Below the pieces are notes generated by a model that had not been told where the DNA came from, did no database searches, and worked only from the letters and a program-made list of their open reading frames with translations. Shown here one piece after another: positions 1 through 11,200 of a DNA stretch of 64,000 bases; position 1 is the first letter of the stretch, and the number at the start of each line of letters is the position of its first letter. The position numbers were made by a program, and so were the translations under genes. This DNA comes from Gammaproteobacteria bacterium (GTDB taxonomy: Bacteria; Pseudomonadota; Gammaproteobacteria; 21-64-14), in NCBI GenBank assembly GCA_027013145.1, contig JALUXX010000029.1, positions 1-64,000 on the forward strand. Direction: 5' to 3'.

Positions 1-322
1 TCATCGTGGCCAGAGAACCCCTCGCGGGTCCTCACCAACAGGCCGAATATACGGACGCAACCTGTCCCTGCCATCGACCCGCTCACGGCCTTGCAAAATG
101 GGAGGAGACCATATACGGGCTACATCGCTACATCGCTACGGCGGGCTGGGAAAACGACCCGGCGACCACGCGCCACGCCATCGTAGCCCGGATGAAGGCC
201 GCAGGCCGCAATCCGGGGAATCACGGCGCCGGAGAAAACTCCATCCCGGATTGCGCTTCGCTCCATCCGGGCTACATTGCCGTGGCTCGGTTCAGGCCGC
301 AGGAAGAAATGGGGGGCGCGGC
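1..322. other. Non-coding region downstream of ligA
   Basis: No convincing gene is visible. The ORFs listed here have no recognisable domain and run antisense to ligA or through repeats. The stretch contains a pair of palindromic GTAGCCCGGAT-type elements (annotated separately) just beyond the 3' end of ligA. Confidence 0.6.
184..275. repeat. Paired REP-like palindromes (GTAGCCCGGAT family)
   Basis: Two inverted copies face each other: one begins GTAGCCCGGATGAAGG and ends CAATCCGGGG, the other reads CCCGGATTGCGCTTCG and ends CATCCGGGCTAC. The GTAGCCCGGAT...CAATCCGGG motif is a widespread intergenic palindrome in proteobacteria. A head-to-head pair just after a gene end is the typical arrangement for such elements, which may act on mRNA stability or termination. 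Confidence 0.7.
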
Positions 323-3144
<2,822 letters not shown>

Positions 3145-3511
3145 TCGAGGTTCCGGGGTCCGACGCGGGAGCGTCGGCACGGTCGTAGACGCGGCCGGCA
3201 GGCCGTCAGCGCGTAGGATACCGGCGCGGAACCCCACGTGAAAGCGGGTCGCCCCGGGGCGTTCCCCCCGCCCCTACATCAACCCCTTACCCCCTCGGGT
3301 CGGTGACAACTGCGTCTCATTCGCATCGCGGCCGGCAGGGGCGAGACGGACCAAAGGGGGGACCGCGGACCGGCACGCCCCTGATCGCGTGTTCGGTGTG
3401 ACGAGCCGGTCCGAGTCGACCGCTCGCGCCCGCCTTCGACAGGGGGTCCGCAACACACCTGGACCAAGGACCCGCACCAAGGCCCAACCCGCCGGGTACG
3501 GCTCCCCGAAT
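3145..3511. other. Intergenic region, no gene seen
   Basis: 367 bp lie between zipA and the DUF3859-like lipoprotein gene. Small ORFs on both strands have no recognisable features. The notable content is one arm (3296-3324) of an imperfect inverted repeat whose other arm lies at 8167-8195, beside smc. A zipA promoter probably lies here, but no clear -35/-10 pair was recognised. Confidence 0.55.
3296..3324 (-). repeat. 29-bp repeat, zipA-side arm
   Basis: The plus-strand sequence CGGGTCGGTGACAA..GCGTCTCATTCGC matches the reverse complement of 8167-8195 at 27 of 29 positions. Weaker similarity (GGTAAG.GG) continues for about 15 bp on the outer side relative to the accessory block. The two copies face in opposite directions and bracket the genes between smc and zipA. 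Confidence 0.75.
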
Positions 3512-4270
3512 TCAGTGTGCGCTGCGTGCGACCGGCTTGCGCGCGGGCGCGCCGCGCGGCGTATCGGCCTGCCGTCCGCCGACCGCCACCCAGGGCCAAT
3601 TGAACCTGCGATCGGCGTTCTTCGGGAACTCCATCCTGCCAACCACCCGGTTGCCGAGTTGCAGTATCGGCTCGAGCGCCGCGATCTCTTTCTTGTCGGG
3701 CCGGTAGGTGGTGAACTTCTGCTCGATCAGCTTCCTGTCCTTGTACCAGATCTGAAACACCCACTCGCCCGCAACCATCTCATAGTCGCGGTTGAAGCCG
3801 TATCCCGTATACGCGAGGACCTGGTTGCTGCGGACCTTCCGTTTGATCATGAATTCGGAGCCGGTGGAGATCGACCCGTCGGGTCGGATCATCTTGGGGT
3901 GTTTCAGCACCCGCCTCAGTTCGACATAGGCCGGCCGATCCGGGAAGTACCACAAACGGTATTGCAGATACATCTGCGCCCCTTTGATCAGCGGGATCCG
4001 CTCCGTGGACTCGACCTGCTGGATCACCGCTTTCGATATCGCCTTGCCGGTACTGGTGAGCGGGCTGTCGATGATCCCGTCGCTGCGCACCATCCGGTAG
4101 AGCCCGCGCCGGCTGACCTTCCCCTGTATGGGCTGCTTGAAAAGGCCCCGGTTTCCACCGGTATCCCCTGCCGCGGGGGGCGTCGATCCGCCACTGTGCC
4201 CTTGCTGCGGAGAATCGGCCTTACAGCCGGGCAGTGCCAGCAACATAGCTGCCAGAATCAAAAGTCGCAT
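3512..4270 (-). CDS. Lipoprotein with DUF3859-like domain
   Basis: The 252-residue protein starts with a lipoprotein signal peptide (MRLLILAAMLLALPGC, lipobox LPGC), so it is predicted to be lipid-anchored in the envelope. The central region resembles DUF3859 proteins as I remember them: an early GLY segment, then VTLxxV-like text (YVELRRVLKHP), ending with AGEWVFQIWYKDRKLIEQKFTTY, which closely follows the family's GTWTFEIWYGDRKLAEQSF motif. The function of the family is unknown. The last 30 residues are basic and low-complexity. It lies downstream of the secreted orphan on the same strand, inside the block separating smc from zipA. Family match is by recall, not search. Confidence 0.72.
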   Translation of the reverse strand: MRLLILAAMLLALPGCKADSPQQGHSGGSTPPAAGDTGGNRGLFKQPIQGKVSRRGLYRMVRSDGIIDSPLTSTGKAISKAVIQQVESTERIPLIKGAQMYLQYRLWYFPDRPAYVELRRVLKHPKMIRPDGSISTGSEFMIKRKVRSNQVLAYTGYGFNRDYEMVAGEWVFQIWYKDRKLIEQKFTTYRPDKKEIAALEPILQLGNRVVGRMEFPKNADRRFNWPWVAVGGRQADTPRGAPARKPVARSAH

Positions 4271-4489
4271 ATACGGTCACCCACCCGAAGTCTCGGGACT
4301 CTTCGGCTCCGCGAGCCGCCCCACGGACCCCGCGGGGCGCGATCGACGGTCACGCCGACGTTCCCCCCCGATGTTTGGACGCAAAGAAGGCCCGGCGGAC
4401 AACCTTGTCCGCCGGGGCCGCTGACCACCGGGTCCCGCAGGCGCCGTTCCACATCACGCAGGCGCGGCGAATGGAACCGGGACGACGAT

Positions 4490-6187
4490 TTACTGTACGT
4501 ACGCCCTCTGAATGTGCATCAGCATACGCGGGTCGAGCGTCTCGACCGCACCCACCGGGAGCTTGCTGGTTTTCCCGTCGGAGAGAAAGTCGAACTGGGC
4601 GATCGGCAACGCGCATCCCGCATTGTGGCCGCCCGGCAGGAAGCTCTCGCCCTCATGGCCTGCGGCGTCCGGCGCTCCGTCACACTTGCCGCTGCCGTCG
4701 CCGTTCAAGGCACCGCCGTCCCAATGGCCCCGATCGATGCGGTATTCATACACGGTGCCGCCGGGGCGGAAGCATGCATTGGCGGGATTGGCTCCCGGCC
4801 CCTTGCCTTTGCAGCCGGCATTGCCCGCAGAGACGGCCACATACAGGGTCTGCACGTCACAGGCATCGCCCGAATTGGTGCCGGTCAAGGCCCGCTCCTC
4901 GGCCTCGACAAACTTGCAACCCGGCCCCGACATGCGGTTGATGCTGATTCCGGCAATGATGTCTACGCCCGGATCCAGGGCGATCGTACCGGACTTATGG
5001 TTTTCGCCGGGCTTCACGATAAAGACGTGCTGGCGGAAAACGCTTGGATTGCAACCCGCTTCACCTTCGGTGCAGGCCTTCGAACGTCCACGGAAGGTCC
5101 CGAACAAGGTGCCATCCTCGGCCATCCGGATCGCCCGCAGGCTGTCCCGGCGATAGGGCGAGTTGAACCCCGTGTCCTTGTCCGGCGCACCGTTTCCGGT
5201 GGTGTCGAGCAGATCGATGACGCGGATGATCTTGGCGCGGTTCTTCTTCTTGTTGAGCTCAAAAGGCTCGTCAGCCTCGAACGGGACGTTTGCACCTACA
5301 CCGCGGCTGTGCTTGTCGATACCGGCCTTCCAGTCGATCACGAAAACGGCGGCGCCGTGAAACATGCTGACGAACAGACCTTCGGAGGTGAACAATACGC
5401 CCGCCGGACAGTTCCACCGCGGGTCGTTCCGGTACCGCCCCCGCTTGGGGATACTGTATTCGTCGATCGCGGCGAGGGAATTCTGGTCGATCACGAGCAC
5501 CCGACCGTTTCGGCCCCGCTCCGGCGTGCCATACACCGGCGGAAAAAACAGGTTGGACGCGTTACCGGAGGGATGCGTGTGTCCGCTCGGACTGACCGAA
5601 TCGGAGTTGGGCGCGTTGAAGAAGTTGGCGTCACACACCGTTTGCGCGATGTTGCCGTTCGGCATGAAGCCGTTCCCCAGTATCCGCGGCACAAAACCGA
5701 AATTCCCGCCATGCGGAGACGGCGAGGTGGGCCAGACCGGGTTGGTCTTGATGGGGTCTCCGTCCCGGAAGAATTCGATCAGCGCGTGCTGGGCCGCGCT
5801 GGTCAGATAAGCATGCCCGTTCTCGCCGCCGGAGACGTTCCCCGTGGGTTTCCAGGGGGCGCTGCCGTCGCCGAACGGGCCGTCGGTGGTCCCGTTGCCG
5901 ATCGAGCAGGTGACGTGCGGGGGGCAGATAGGAGTGCCGACGTTGGCGGGTCTGAATGGATTGTCGACCGTAATGCCCCGCAAACCGGTCGTGGTGTTCA
6001 TCTCGAGCAGACGGCCGGGACCGGGTATGTTAGAGAACGGCGCGTTCTGGGAATCGGCCACCATGAAGTTGGATTCCAGGCAGACCGGCGTGCCGACCGG
6101 TGAATCGGCCGGATCCGCAACGGCGCCGCCGGCAAGCATCGAGATACCCGCGGCCAACGCGGTCGCGGTCCGTTTGTGTTTATGCAT
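4490..6187 (-). CDS. Large secreted Cys-rich protein, function unknown
   Basis: The 565-residue protein has a clear Sec signal peptide (MHKHKRTATALAAGISMLAGGAVA|DPADSP), so it is exported. The mature part carries 13 cysteines and many Gly/Asn/Asp-rich turns, as in extracellular or periplasmic beta-rich proteins. Repeated segments of the type GRVLVIDQNSLAAIDEYSIP and GTLFGTFRGRSKACT suggest a beta-propeller-like fold, but I do not recognise a family. The start is the ATG at 6187, 8 nt after a perfect AGGAGG; the ORF-track start is 133 codons too long. No catalytic motif was identified. It shares orientation with the PII-like gene upstream but is separated from it by 579 bp, so it probably has its own promoter. 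Confidence 0.8.
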   Translation of the reverse strand: MHKHKRTATALAAGISMLAGGAVADPADSPVGTPVCLESNFMVADSQNAPFSNIPGPGRLLEMNTTTGLRGITVDNPFRPANVGTPICPPHVTCSIGNGTTDGPFGDGSAPWKPTGNVSGGENGHAYLTSAAQHALIEFFRDGDPIKTNPVWPTSPSPHGGNFGFVPRILGNGFMPNGNIAQTVCDANFFNAPNSDSVSPSGHTHPSGNASNLFFPPVYGTPERGRNGRVLVIDQNSLAAIDEYSIPKRGRYRNDPRWNCPAGVLFTSEGLFVSMFHGAAVFVIDWKAGIDKHSRGVGANVPFEADEPFELNKKKNRAKIIRVIDLLDTTGNGAPDKDTGFNSPYRRDSLRAIRMAEDGTLFGTFRGRSKACTEGEAGCNPSVFRQHVFIVKPGENHKSGTIALDPGVDIIAGISINRMSGPGCKFVEAEERALTGTNSGDACDVQTLYVAVSAGNAGCKGKGPGANPANACFRPGGTVYEYRIDRGHWDGGALNGDGSGKCDGAPDAAGHEGESFLPGGHNAGCALPIAQFDFLSDGKTSKLPVGAVETLDPRMLMHIQRAYVQ

Positions 6188-6766
6188 GAGAATCTCCCTC
6201 CTGAATCGCGTATATATGAAGTCGGCCTCGTTCCGGCCGCGGCCCCCGACGCACCCGAAATGCGCAACAATCCCCTTCCCCTGGACATCGGCGACGGATG
6301 GGAGCGCACCGCGCCCGGGCGTTACCAACCCCGCACCTCCTGCTGCCTGAGTAGTGGTCTCGGACCGGCGATTTATTCCCGGCCGCGGCGGACCGCGGGA
6401 TACACGCGGATACCCGGGCCTCGACGGGCCGCTTGAAGGCCGGCCCGACCGCAGGTCATCGACTCCTCTTCGACGACCTCGCCGGCTGGAACCCAAGAGG
6501 ATCGGCTGCGCGTGCGCAAACGGCTTGGGACCGCCGGAATTGCGACTCAATGCGTAACGGGGACCGGGAGACCGGCGCGAGCGCACGGCGACGAGCGAGA
6601 GCAGGCGCCTTAAGCGCGCAATCGACGTTTCCGTCCGCCGGGAAGGCCAAGGCTCGCGCCCACCCGGCCGGCGTCGGCGGCAAGGAACGTCAAGAAGGGG
6701 ATCTTTCCGGAACGCCGCCTCCCGGGCGCGTCTGTCCAGGCGGCATACCGGAACGAGACATGGCTT
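6188..6766. other. Intergenic region upstream of the secreted orphan
   Basis: 579 bp with no supported gene. It should hold the promoter and leader of the secreted protein gene. An AT-rich patch reading CATATATACGC on the minus strand lies just before the ribosome binding site, but no convincing -35/-10 pair was found. Confidence 0.5.
6196..6202 (-). promoter_or_regulatory. Strong ribosome binding site for the secreted orphan
   Basis: The minus-strand sequence AGGAGGG ends 8 nt before the ATG at 6187. It fixes the start of the 565-residue protein and rules out the longer ORF. Confidence 0.85.
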
Positions 6767-7096
6767 CTAGTCGCACACCTCCGACCCGCACTTCTGCAGG
6801 GTCCGGATGTGGTACACGGATTCGACCGGGAGCACGGCGACGATCCCGTCGCCGTCCATACCGGTATGGGCGGCATGCATGATTGCCGTGGCGATCTCCT
6901 CGGCGCGCGCCCGGCCGATGTACACCTCGATGCGTACGTGACTGACCAGCCAGTCCTTCGAGAAAAAGTTCGCGTAATGCCCGTAGCCTTTCACCTGCGT
7001 CACGCTGACTCCCGGAACACCCAGCTCCCGTAGCCGCTCCTCCACCTTTTCCAAGGCACCTTTCTGAATGATCGCCGTAATCTTGCGGAAGTTCAT
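6767..7096 (-). CDS. PII-like signalling protein with short T-loop and CGxxxC tail
   Basis: The 109-residue protein has the PII ferredoxin-like framework: N-terminal FRKITAIIQKGALEKVEERL, the VTQVKGYG strand before the T-loop, the B-loop TGMDGDGIVAV (about 78-88) and the C-terminal VYHIRT strand. The T-loop (about 40-52) is roughly ten residues shorter than in GlnB/GlnK and lacks the uridylylated tyrosine region. The lysine of the GDGK motif is replaced (GDGI). The C-terminus ends KCGSEVCD, a CGxxxC pair (C103, C108) reminiscent of the redox-active tail of SbtB-type PII proteins. It is therefore unlikely to be a GlnD substrate and may sense nucleotide, bicarbonate or redox state (inference). 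It lies 31 nt after the SHOCT gene. The ATG at 7096 is preferred over the GTG at 7102, which falls on the Shine-Dalgarno. Confidence 0.85.
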   Translation of the reverse strand: MNFRKITAIIQKGALEKVEERLRELGVPGVSVTQVKGYGHYANFFSKDWLVSHVRIEVYIGRARAEEIATAIMHAAHTGMDGDGIVAVLPVESVYHIRTLQKCGSEVCD

Positions 7097-7100
7097 CGCC

Positions 7101-7107
7101 ACCTCCT
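7101..7107 (-). promoter_or_regulatory. Ribosome binding site deciding the PII-like start
   Basis: The minus strand reads AGGAGGT followed by GGCG and ATG. This places the start at 7096. The alternative GTG at 7102 lies inside the Shine-Dalgarno itself. Confidence 0.85.
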
Positions 7108-7127
7108 GCCGTCAGGATCGGCGAGTC

Positions 7128-7358
7128 TCAACGCTCGAGCTCGGCACGGCGGCGGCGGAACTCCGCCTCGTCGATCTCTCCCCGTGCAAACCGCCGTTCC
7201 AGTATCACCCGGGGATCATCGCCGACCGCCGGCGGTGGCGGGTCGCGCCGACCCGCCGAGACGCTTCGAAGGAGCCACACCACGACACCGATCAGCACGA
7301 TCCAGAAGATCCACATCACCGGCCCTCCGAACCACATCCCGCCGCCGCTTCCCCACAT
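7128..7358 (-). CDS. Small membrane protein with SHOCT domain
   Basis: The 76-residue protein (from ATG 7358) begins with a Trp/Gly/Met-rich stretch, then one transmembrane helix (VMWIFWIVLIGVVVWLL). It ends with a SHOCT-type C-terminus (DPRVILERRFARGEIDEAEFRRRRAEL), the short C-terminal domain often found on small membrane proteins. A GTG at 7382 would add eight residues; MW-initial starts are common in this family, so the ATG is preferred. It is 31 nt from the PII-like gene on the same strand, so the two are probably co-transcribed. Function unknown. Confidence 0.8.
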   Translation of the reverse strand: MWGSGGGMWFGGPVMWIFWIVLIGVVVWLLRSVSAGRRDPPPPAVGDDPRVILERRFARGEIDEAEFRRRRAELER

Positions 7359-7607
7359 GTCCGCGCCCCCGTCTGCAGTCACCCTGAATCCCGTTCCACC
7401 GGATCCAAGGTCAGTTTAGAACCTGCACCCCGGTGTCAGGTCAAGCCTCGCGGCGCCCGCGGACGCGCCGCAGACCCCGGCGCGTCGCATTCGCGGTCGT
7501 GGCGCACCGCGGGCGCGGCCGACAACGCGTCGGAGCGCACGCACGGGGTACGCCCGATCCGCCCGGAACGACGACACCCGCGCCGGGAAACCGGAAAACG
7601 ATTCGCG

Positions 7608-8036
7608 CTAACCGCTGATGTAATGCTCGAGCTGCTCGATGACGTGCTGCTGTTCGTCGATGATGGCCTTGACGAGATCCCCGATGGAGATCAGGCCGAC
7701 GACCCCACCGTCTTCGATTACCGGCAGATGCCTCACGCGCCGCTCCGTGATCACCGCCATACATTGGTCCAGCGTCTGATCCGGATTCGTACAGACCACA
7801 CGGCGGGTCATGATGTCCCGTACCGGGAGATCCTTGGAACTGTGCCCCTTGAGGATCACCTTGCGGGCATAATCCCGTTCCGAGATCAGGCCGACGGGCT
7901 TGCCATCCTGCATCACCAGCAGGGCGCCGATATCCCGGTCCGCCATAAGCCCGAGCGCCTCGTAGACCGAGGCGTCCGGCCCGATGGTCCAGACCCGGTC
8001 ACCTTTCGTCTGGAGCAGTTCCCGCACCGTCTTCAT
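7608..8036 (-). CDS. CBS-domain pair protein
   Basis: The 142-residue protein consists of two CBS motifs and little else: the first ends in ALLVMQDGKPVGLISERDYARK, the second in HLPVIEDGGVVGLISIGDLVKAII. Stand-alone CBS pairs bind adenine nucleotides (AMP, ATP, NADH) and usually regulate partners. It is the first gene of the minus-strand block between smc and zipA, about 180 bp after smc, with a candidate TATAAT -10 box upstream. Together with the PII-like protein two genes downstream it makes two likely nucleotide-sensing proteins in one block. The target is unknown. Confidence 0.88.
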   Translation of the reverse strand: MKTVRELLQTKGDRVWTIGPDASVYEALGLMADRDIGALLVMQDGKPVGLISERDYARKVILKGHSSKDLPVRDIMTRRVVCTNPDQTLDQCMAVITERRVRHLPVIEDGGVVGLISIGDLVKAIIDEQQHVIEQLEHYISG

Positions 8037-8084
8037 GGCCCGCCCCCTTCCGCGAACGCTCGCGGATCGTTGCGCTTACATAAA

Positions 8085-8090
8085 ATTATA
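8085..8090 (-). promoter_or_regulatory. Candidate -10 box for the CBS gene
   Basis: The minus strand reads AACTATAATTTTATG, containing a perfect TATAAT, about 50 nt before the CBS-gene ATG at 8036. The -35 region 17 bp upstream is weak (AAACGT-like). If active, it would let the accessory block be transcribed independently of smc. Confidence 0.5.
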
Positions 8091-8130
8091 GTTGGGGCGC
8101 CTGAGAACGTTTCTTATTCGTATTCGTGCG

Positions 8131-8153
8131 CTGGATCCACCGGTTGGATCCAG
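8131..8153. terminator. Hairpin after smc, possible terminator or stabiliser
   Basis: CTGGATCCACCGGTTGGATCCAG folds as a 9-bp stem (CTGGATCCA/TGGATCCAG) with a short loop, about 65 nt past the smc stop. No T-run follows on the minus strand, so Rho-independent termination is uncertain. Confidence 0.35.
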
Positions 8154-8166
8154 CCCGGCTCGAAAC

Positions 8167-8195
8167 GCGAATGAGACGCGTTTGTCACCGACCCG
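8167..8195 (+). repeat. 29-bp repeat, smc-side arm
   Basis: GCGAATGAGACGCGTTTGTC followed by ACCGACCCG is the inverted partner of 3296-3324 (27 of 29 identical). It lies between the smc stop and the CBS gene. Confidence 0.75.
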
Positions 8196-8217
8196 GGAAG
8201 GTAAGTGGCGGGAAAGG

Positions 8218-11200
8218 TTAGCCGGCGGCGGCCATGCGCACGGCCTGGTCGATGTCGACGGCGACGAGGCGGGAGACGCCGGGTTCGTTCATCGTCACCC
8301 CGGTGAGCTGGTTGGCCATCTCCATGGTCACTTTGTTGTGGGTGATGAAGACGAACTGGACGCGCTCGGACATCTCCCGCACGAGGTCGCAGAAGCGCCC
8401 GACGTTGGTGTCGTCGAGCGGGGCGTCGACCTCGTCGAGCATGCAGAAGGGGGCGGGGTTGAGTTCGAAGATCGCGAACACCAGCGCCACCGCCGTGAGC
8501 GCCTTCTCGCCCCCGGAGAGCAGGTGGATGTTGGTCACGCGCTTGCCCGGCGGGCGCGCGAGCACCGCGACCCCGGCGTCGAGCACCTCCTCGCCGGTCA
8601 TCTCCATGTAGGCGTGGCCGCCGCCGAACAGGCGCGGGAAGGTCTGCTGCAGCACGGTGTTGACCCGATCGAACGTGTCCTTGAACAGCGCCCGGGTCTC
8701 GCGGTCGATCTTGCGGATGGCGTTCTCGAGCGTCGTGACCGCCTCGGTGAGGTCCTCGTGCTGGGCGTCGAGGTAGCGCTTGCGCTCCTGCTCCTGTTCG
8801 AACTCCTCGATCGCGGCGAGATTGATCGCCCCCAGACGCTGGATGCGCTGTTCCACCGCCGCGACCTGCTCCGCCCAGGCCTCGGGATCCGCATCGGCCG
8901 CGAGGGCCCTGTCCAGCTCCTCGAACCCGGCGCCGGTCTCGGCGAGTTGCTCCTCCAGGGACTGGCGCCGCACCTTCAGCTCCTGCAGCGCGAGCCGCTC
9001 GCCCTCGACCGCCCCGCGCGCGGCCTCGATGCGCCCCTCGATCTGCACCCGCTCCTGCTCCTGGCCCCGCAGCGTCTCGTCGATCGCCTCGACCGCCCGC
9101 CGCGCATCGGCCAGTTCCGCCTCGACGCCGCTGCGCCGCTCGAGCAACACCGCCAGCTCGCGTTCCAGCTCCTCCAGCGGGGCGACGCCCTCGGCGAGCG
9201 CGTGCTCGAGCCGCGCACGACGCTCGGCGAAGCCCGCGAGCTGCTGCTCCATGCGCCCGAGGTTCTGCCCGGTGGCCGCGCGCGCGCTGCGCTGCGCCTC
9301 GACCTGCAGCGCCAACTCGTGTCCCGCCTCGCGGTCGCTGCGCGCCCGCTCGCGCGCGGCCTGCCGCTCGTCCCGCAGGCGCTCGCGCTCCTCCGTCAGG
9401 GCCGCGCGCTCGGTCTCCAGCCGCGCCGAGGCCTCGAGCGCCGCCTCGAGACGCCCGCGCGCGGCACCGATCTCGCCCTCGCCGTCGGCCACGCGCGCCT
9501 CCAGTTCGGCGCTCTCGCGCTCGGCGGCGGCGGCCCGTTCGCGGCGCTGCTCGAGCCGCGCCCGGCGGGTATCGTGTTCGGCCCGCACCTCGCTGTGACG
9601 CTGATGCAGCCGGTTGACCTCGGCCTGCAACCGCTCGCGCCGGTCCTCGGCCTCGTGCAGGTCCGCACGCAGGCCGTCGAGGGCATCCTGGGCGCGCGCG
9701 ATCTCCTGTGATTCCCGTTGAATTACGTCCTGTAACTCATTGATCTCTCGTCCACGCAACAGCACACCCGTGTGGCCGGAGTCGCCGCGCGCGACGCGTA
9801 CCCAGCCGGTTCCGAGCCAGAGCCCTTCCGGCGTGACCACCGACTCGCCGGGGGCGAGCCGCGCGCGGATCGCCAGCGCCGCGCTGAGGTCCGCGGCCGC
9901 ATGGATGCCCGCGAACAGCGCCCCGACCGGCCACGGCGCGCGCACCTTGTCGGCGAGGGCGGGCGCATCCGCGTCCGCCCCGCCCGGGCCGTCGCCCAAC
10001 CGTTCGGGATCGATCAGGGTGAGCGTGCCCGCATCGAGCTGCACCAGCGCATCGAGTACGCCGTCGATGCCGGGCCGGCATACCGCCTCGAGGTGACGCC
10101 CCAACACCGCCTCGACCGCCCGTTCCCAACCCGGTTCGACCTCGAGCTGCTGCGCCAGCCGCGGGGCCTGCGCCAGACCCTGTGCCTGCAACCATCCGGC
10201 GACGCTCTCCTCGCCCGCGCCGAGGGCGTCCTGCTGCAGCGCCTCCAGCGAGGCCAACCGCCCGCGCCGCGCCTGCAGCTGCGCGCGCCCCTCGTCGAGT
10301 GCGGCCACCTCGGCCGCGATGCGCCGGCGCAATTCGCCGATCTCCCCCAGGGCCGCATCGAGCTCGGCCTGGCGTTGCGCGGTATCGCGTGCGAGCGCCT
10401 CGCCCTCGCGCGCGAGTGCCTCCAGTTCGCCCTCCTCGGGCGCGGCATCGCCGAGCGCGGCGCGCTCCTCACCCAGGCGCCCGATGCGCTCGCGCAGCCG
10501 CAACACCTCGCGCTCGAGATGGTCGATACGCGTGCGCTCGACCTGCGCCGTGCGCGGGGGCTCGGCGGCGCGCTCGGTAAACGCCTCCCAGCGGCCCTCC
10601 CAGTCGCGCATCGCCTCCTCGACCCGCGCCAGCTCCCCCGCCGACGCCTCCGCCGCGGCCTGCAGGCGTTCGAGTTCGGGCTCCTTCGCCGCGAGCGAGG
10701 ATTCCAGCTCCGCCAGGTGTTCCCGGTCACGGGCGATGTGGGCCTCGATCCCGGCCACCGCCGCGCCGACCTCCTGCAGCTCCCCTTCCTGGCGCCGGCG
10801 CTGGTCGCGCGCATATTGGATCGACTGTTCCACGCGCGAGAGGTCCGCGCCGAGGTGGTAGAACCTCCCCTGGACCTCGTTGAACGTCTCGTTGGCCTCG
10901 ACCTGGCGTTCGCGGCCGCGCTCCATCTCCGCCTCGAGCGCGCGCAGATCGGCCGTGGCCGCCTCGAGTGCGGTCTCGCGCTCGCGCAAGCGCACGCGCA
11001 CCGCCTCGGCCTCGCGATCGAGTGCGCGCAGACGCAACACCAAGTGCTCGGCCTGCAGCCGGCGTTGCTCCTCCTTCAGTTCGCGGTAGCGTTCGGCGGC
11101 CCGCGCCTGGCGCTGGAGTCGATCAAGTTGTTTCGCAATTTCATCTCGCAAGTCGTTTAATCTGGACAAGTTTTCTCGCGTATGGCGAAGGCGGTTCTCG

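Noticed and set aside
3389-6103. 904-residue plus-strand ORF opposite the lipoprotein and secreted orphan
   Set aside because: The minus-strand genes have signal peptides and Shine-Dalgarno sites; the plus ORF has neither.
8131-8153. Definite smc terminator
   Set aside because: The hairpin is good but there is no T-tract, so it is listed only with low confidence.
3296-8195. Transposon defined by the 29-bp inverted repeats
   Set aside because: No transposase, integrase or target-site duplication is visible and the repeats are imperfect; kept only as a finding about a bracketed block.
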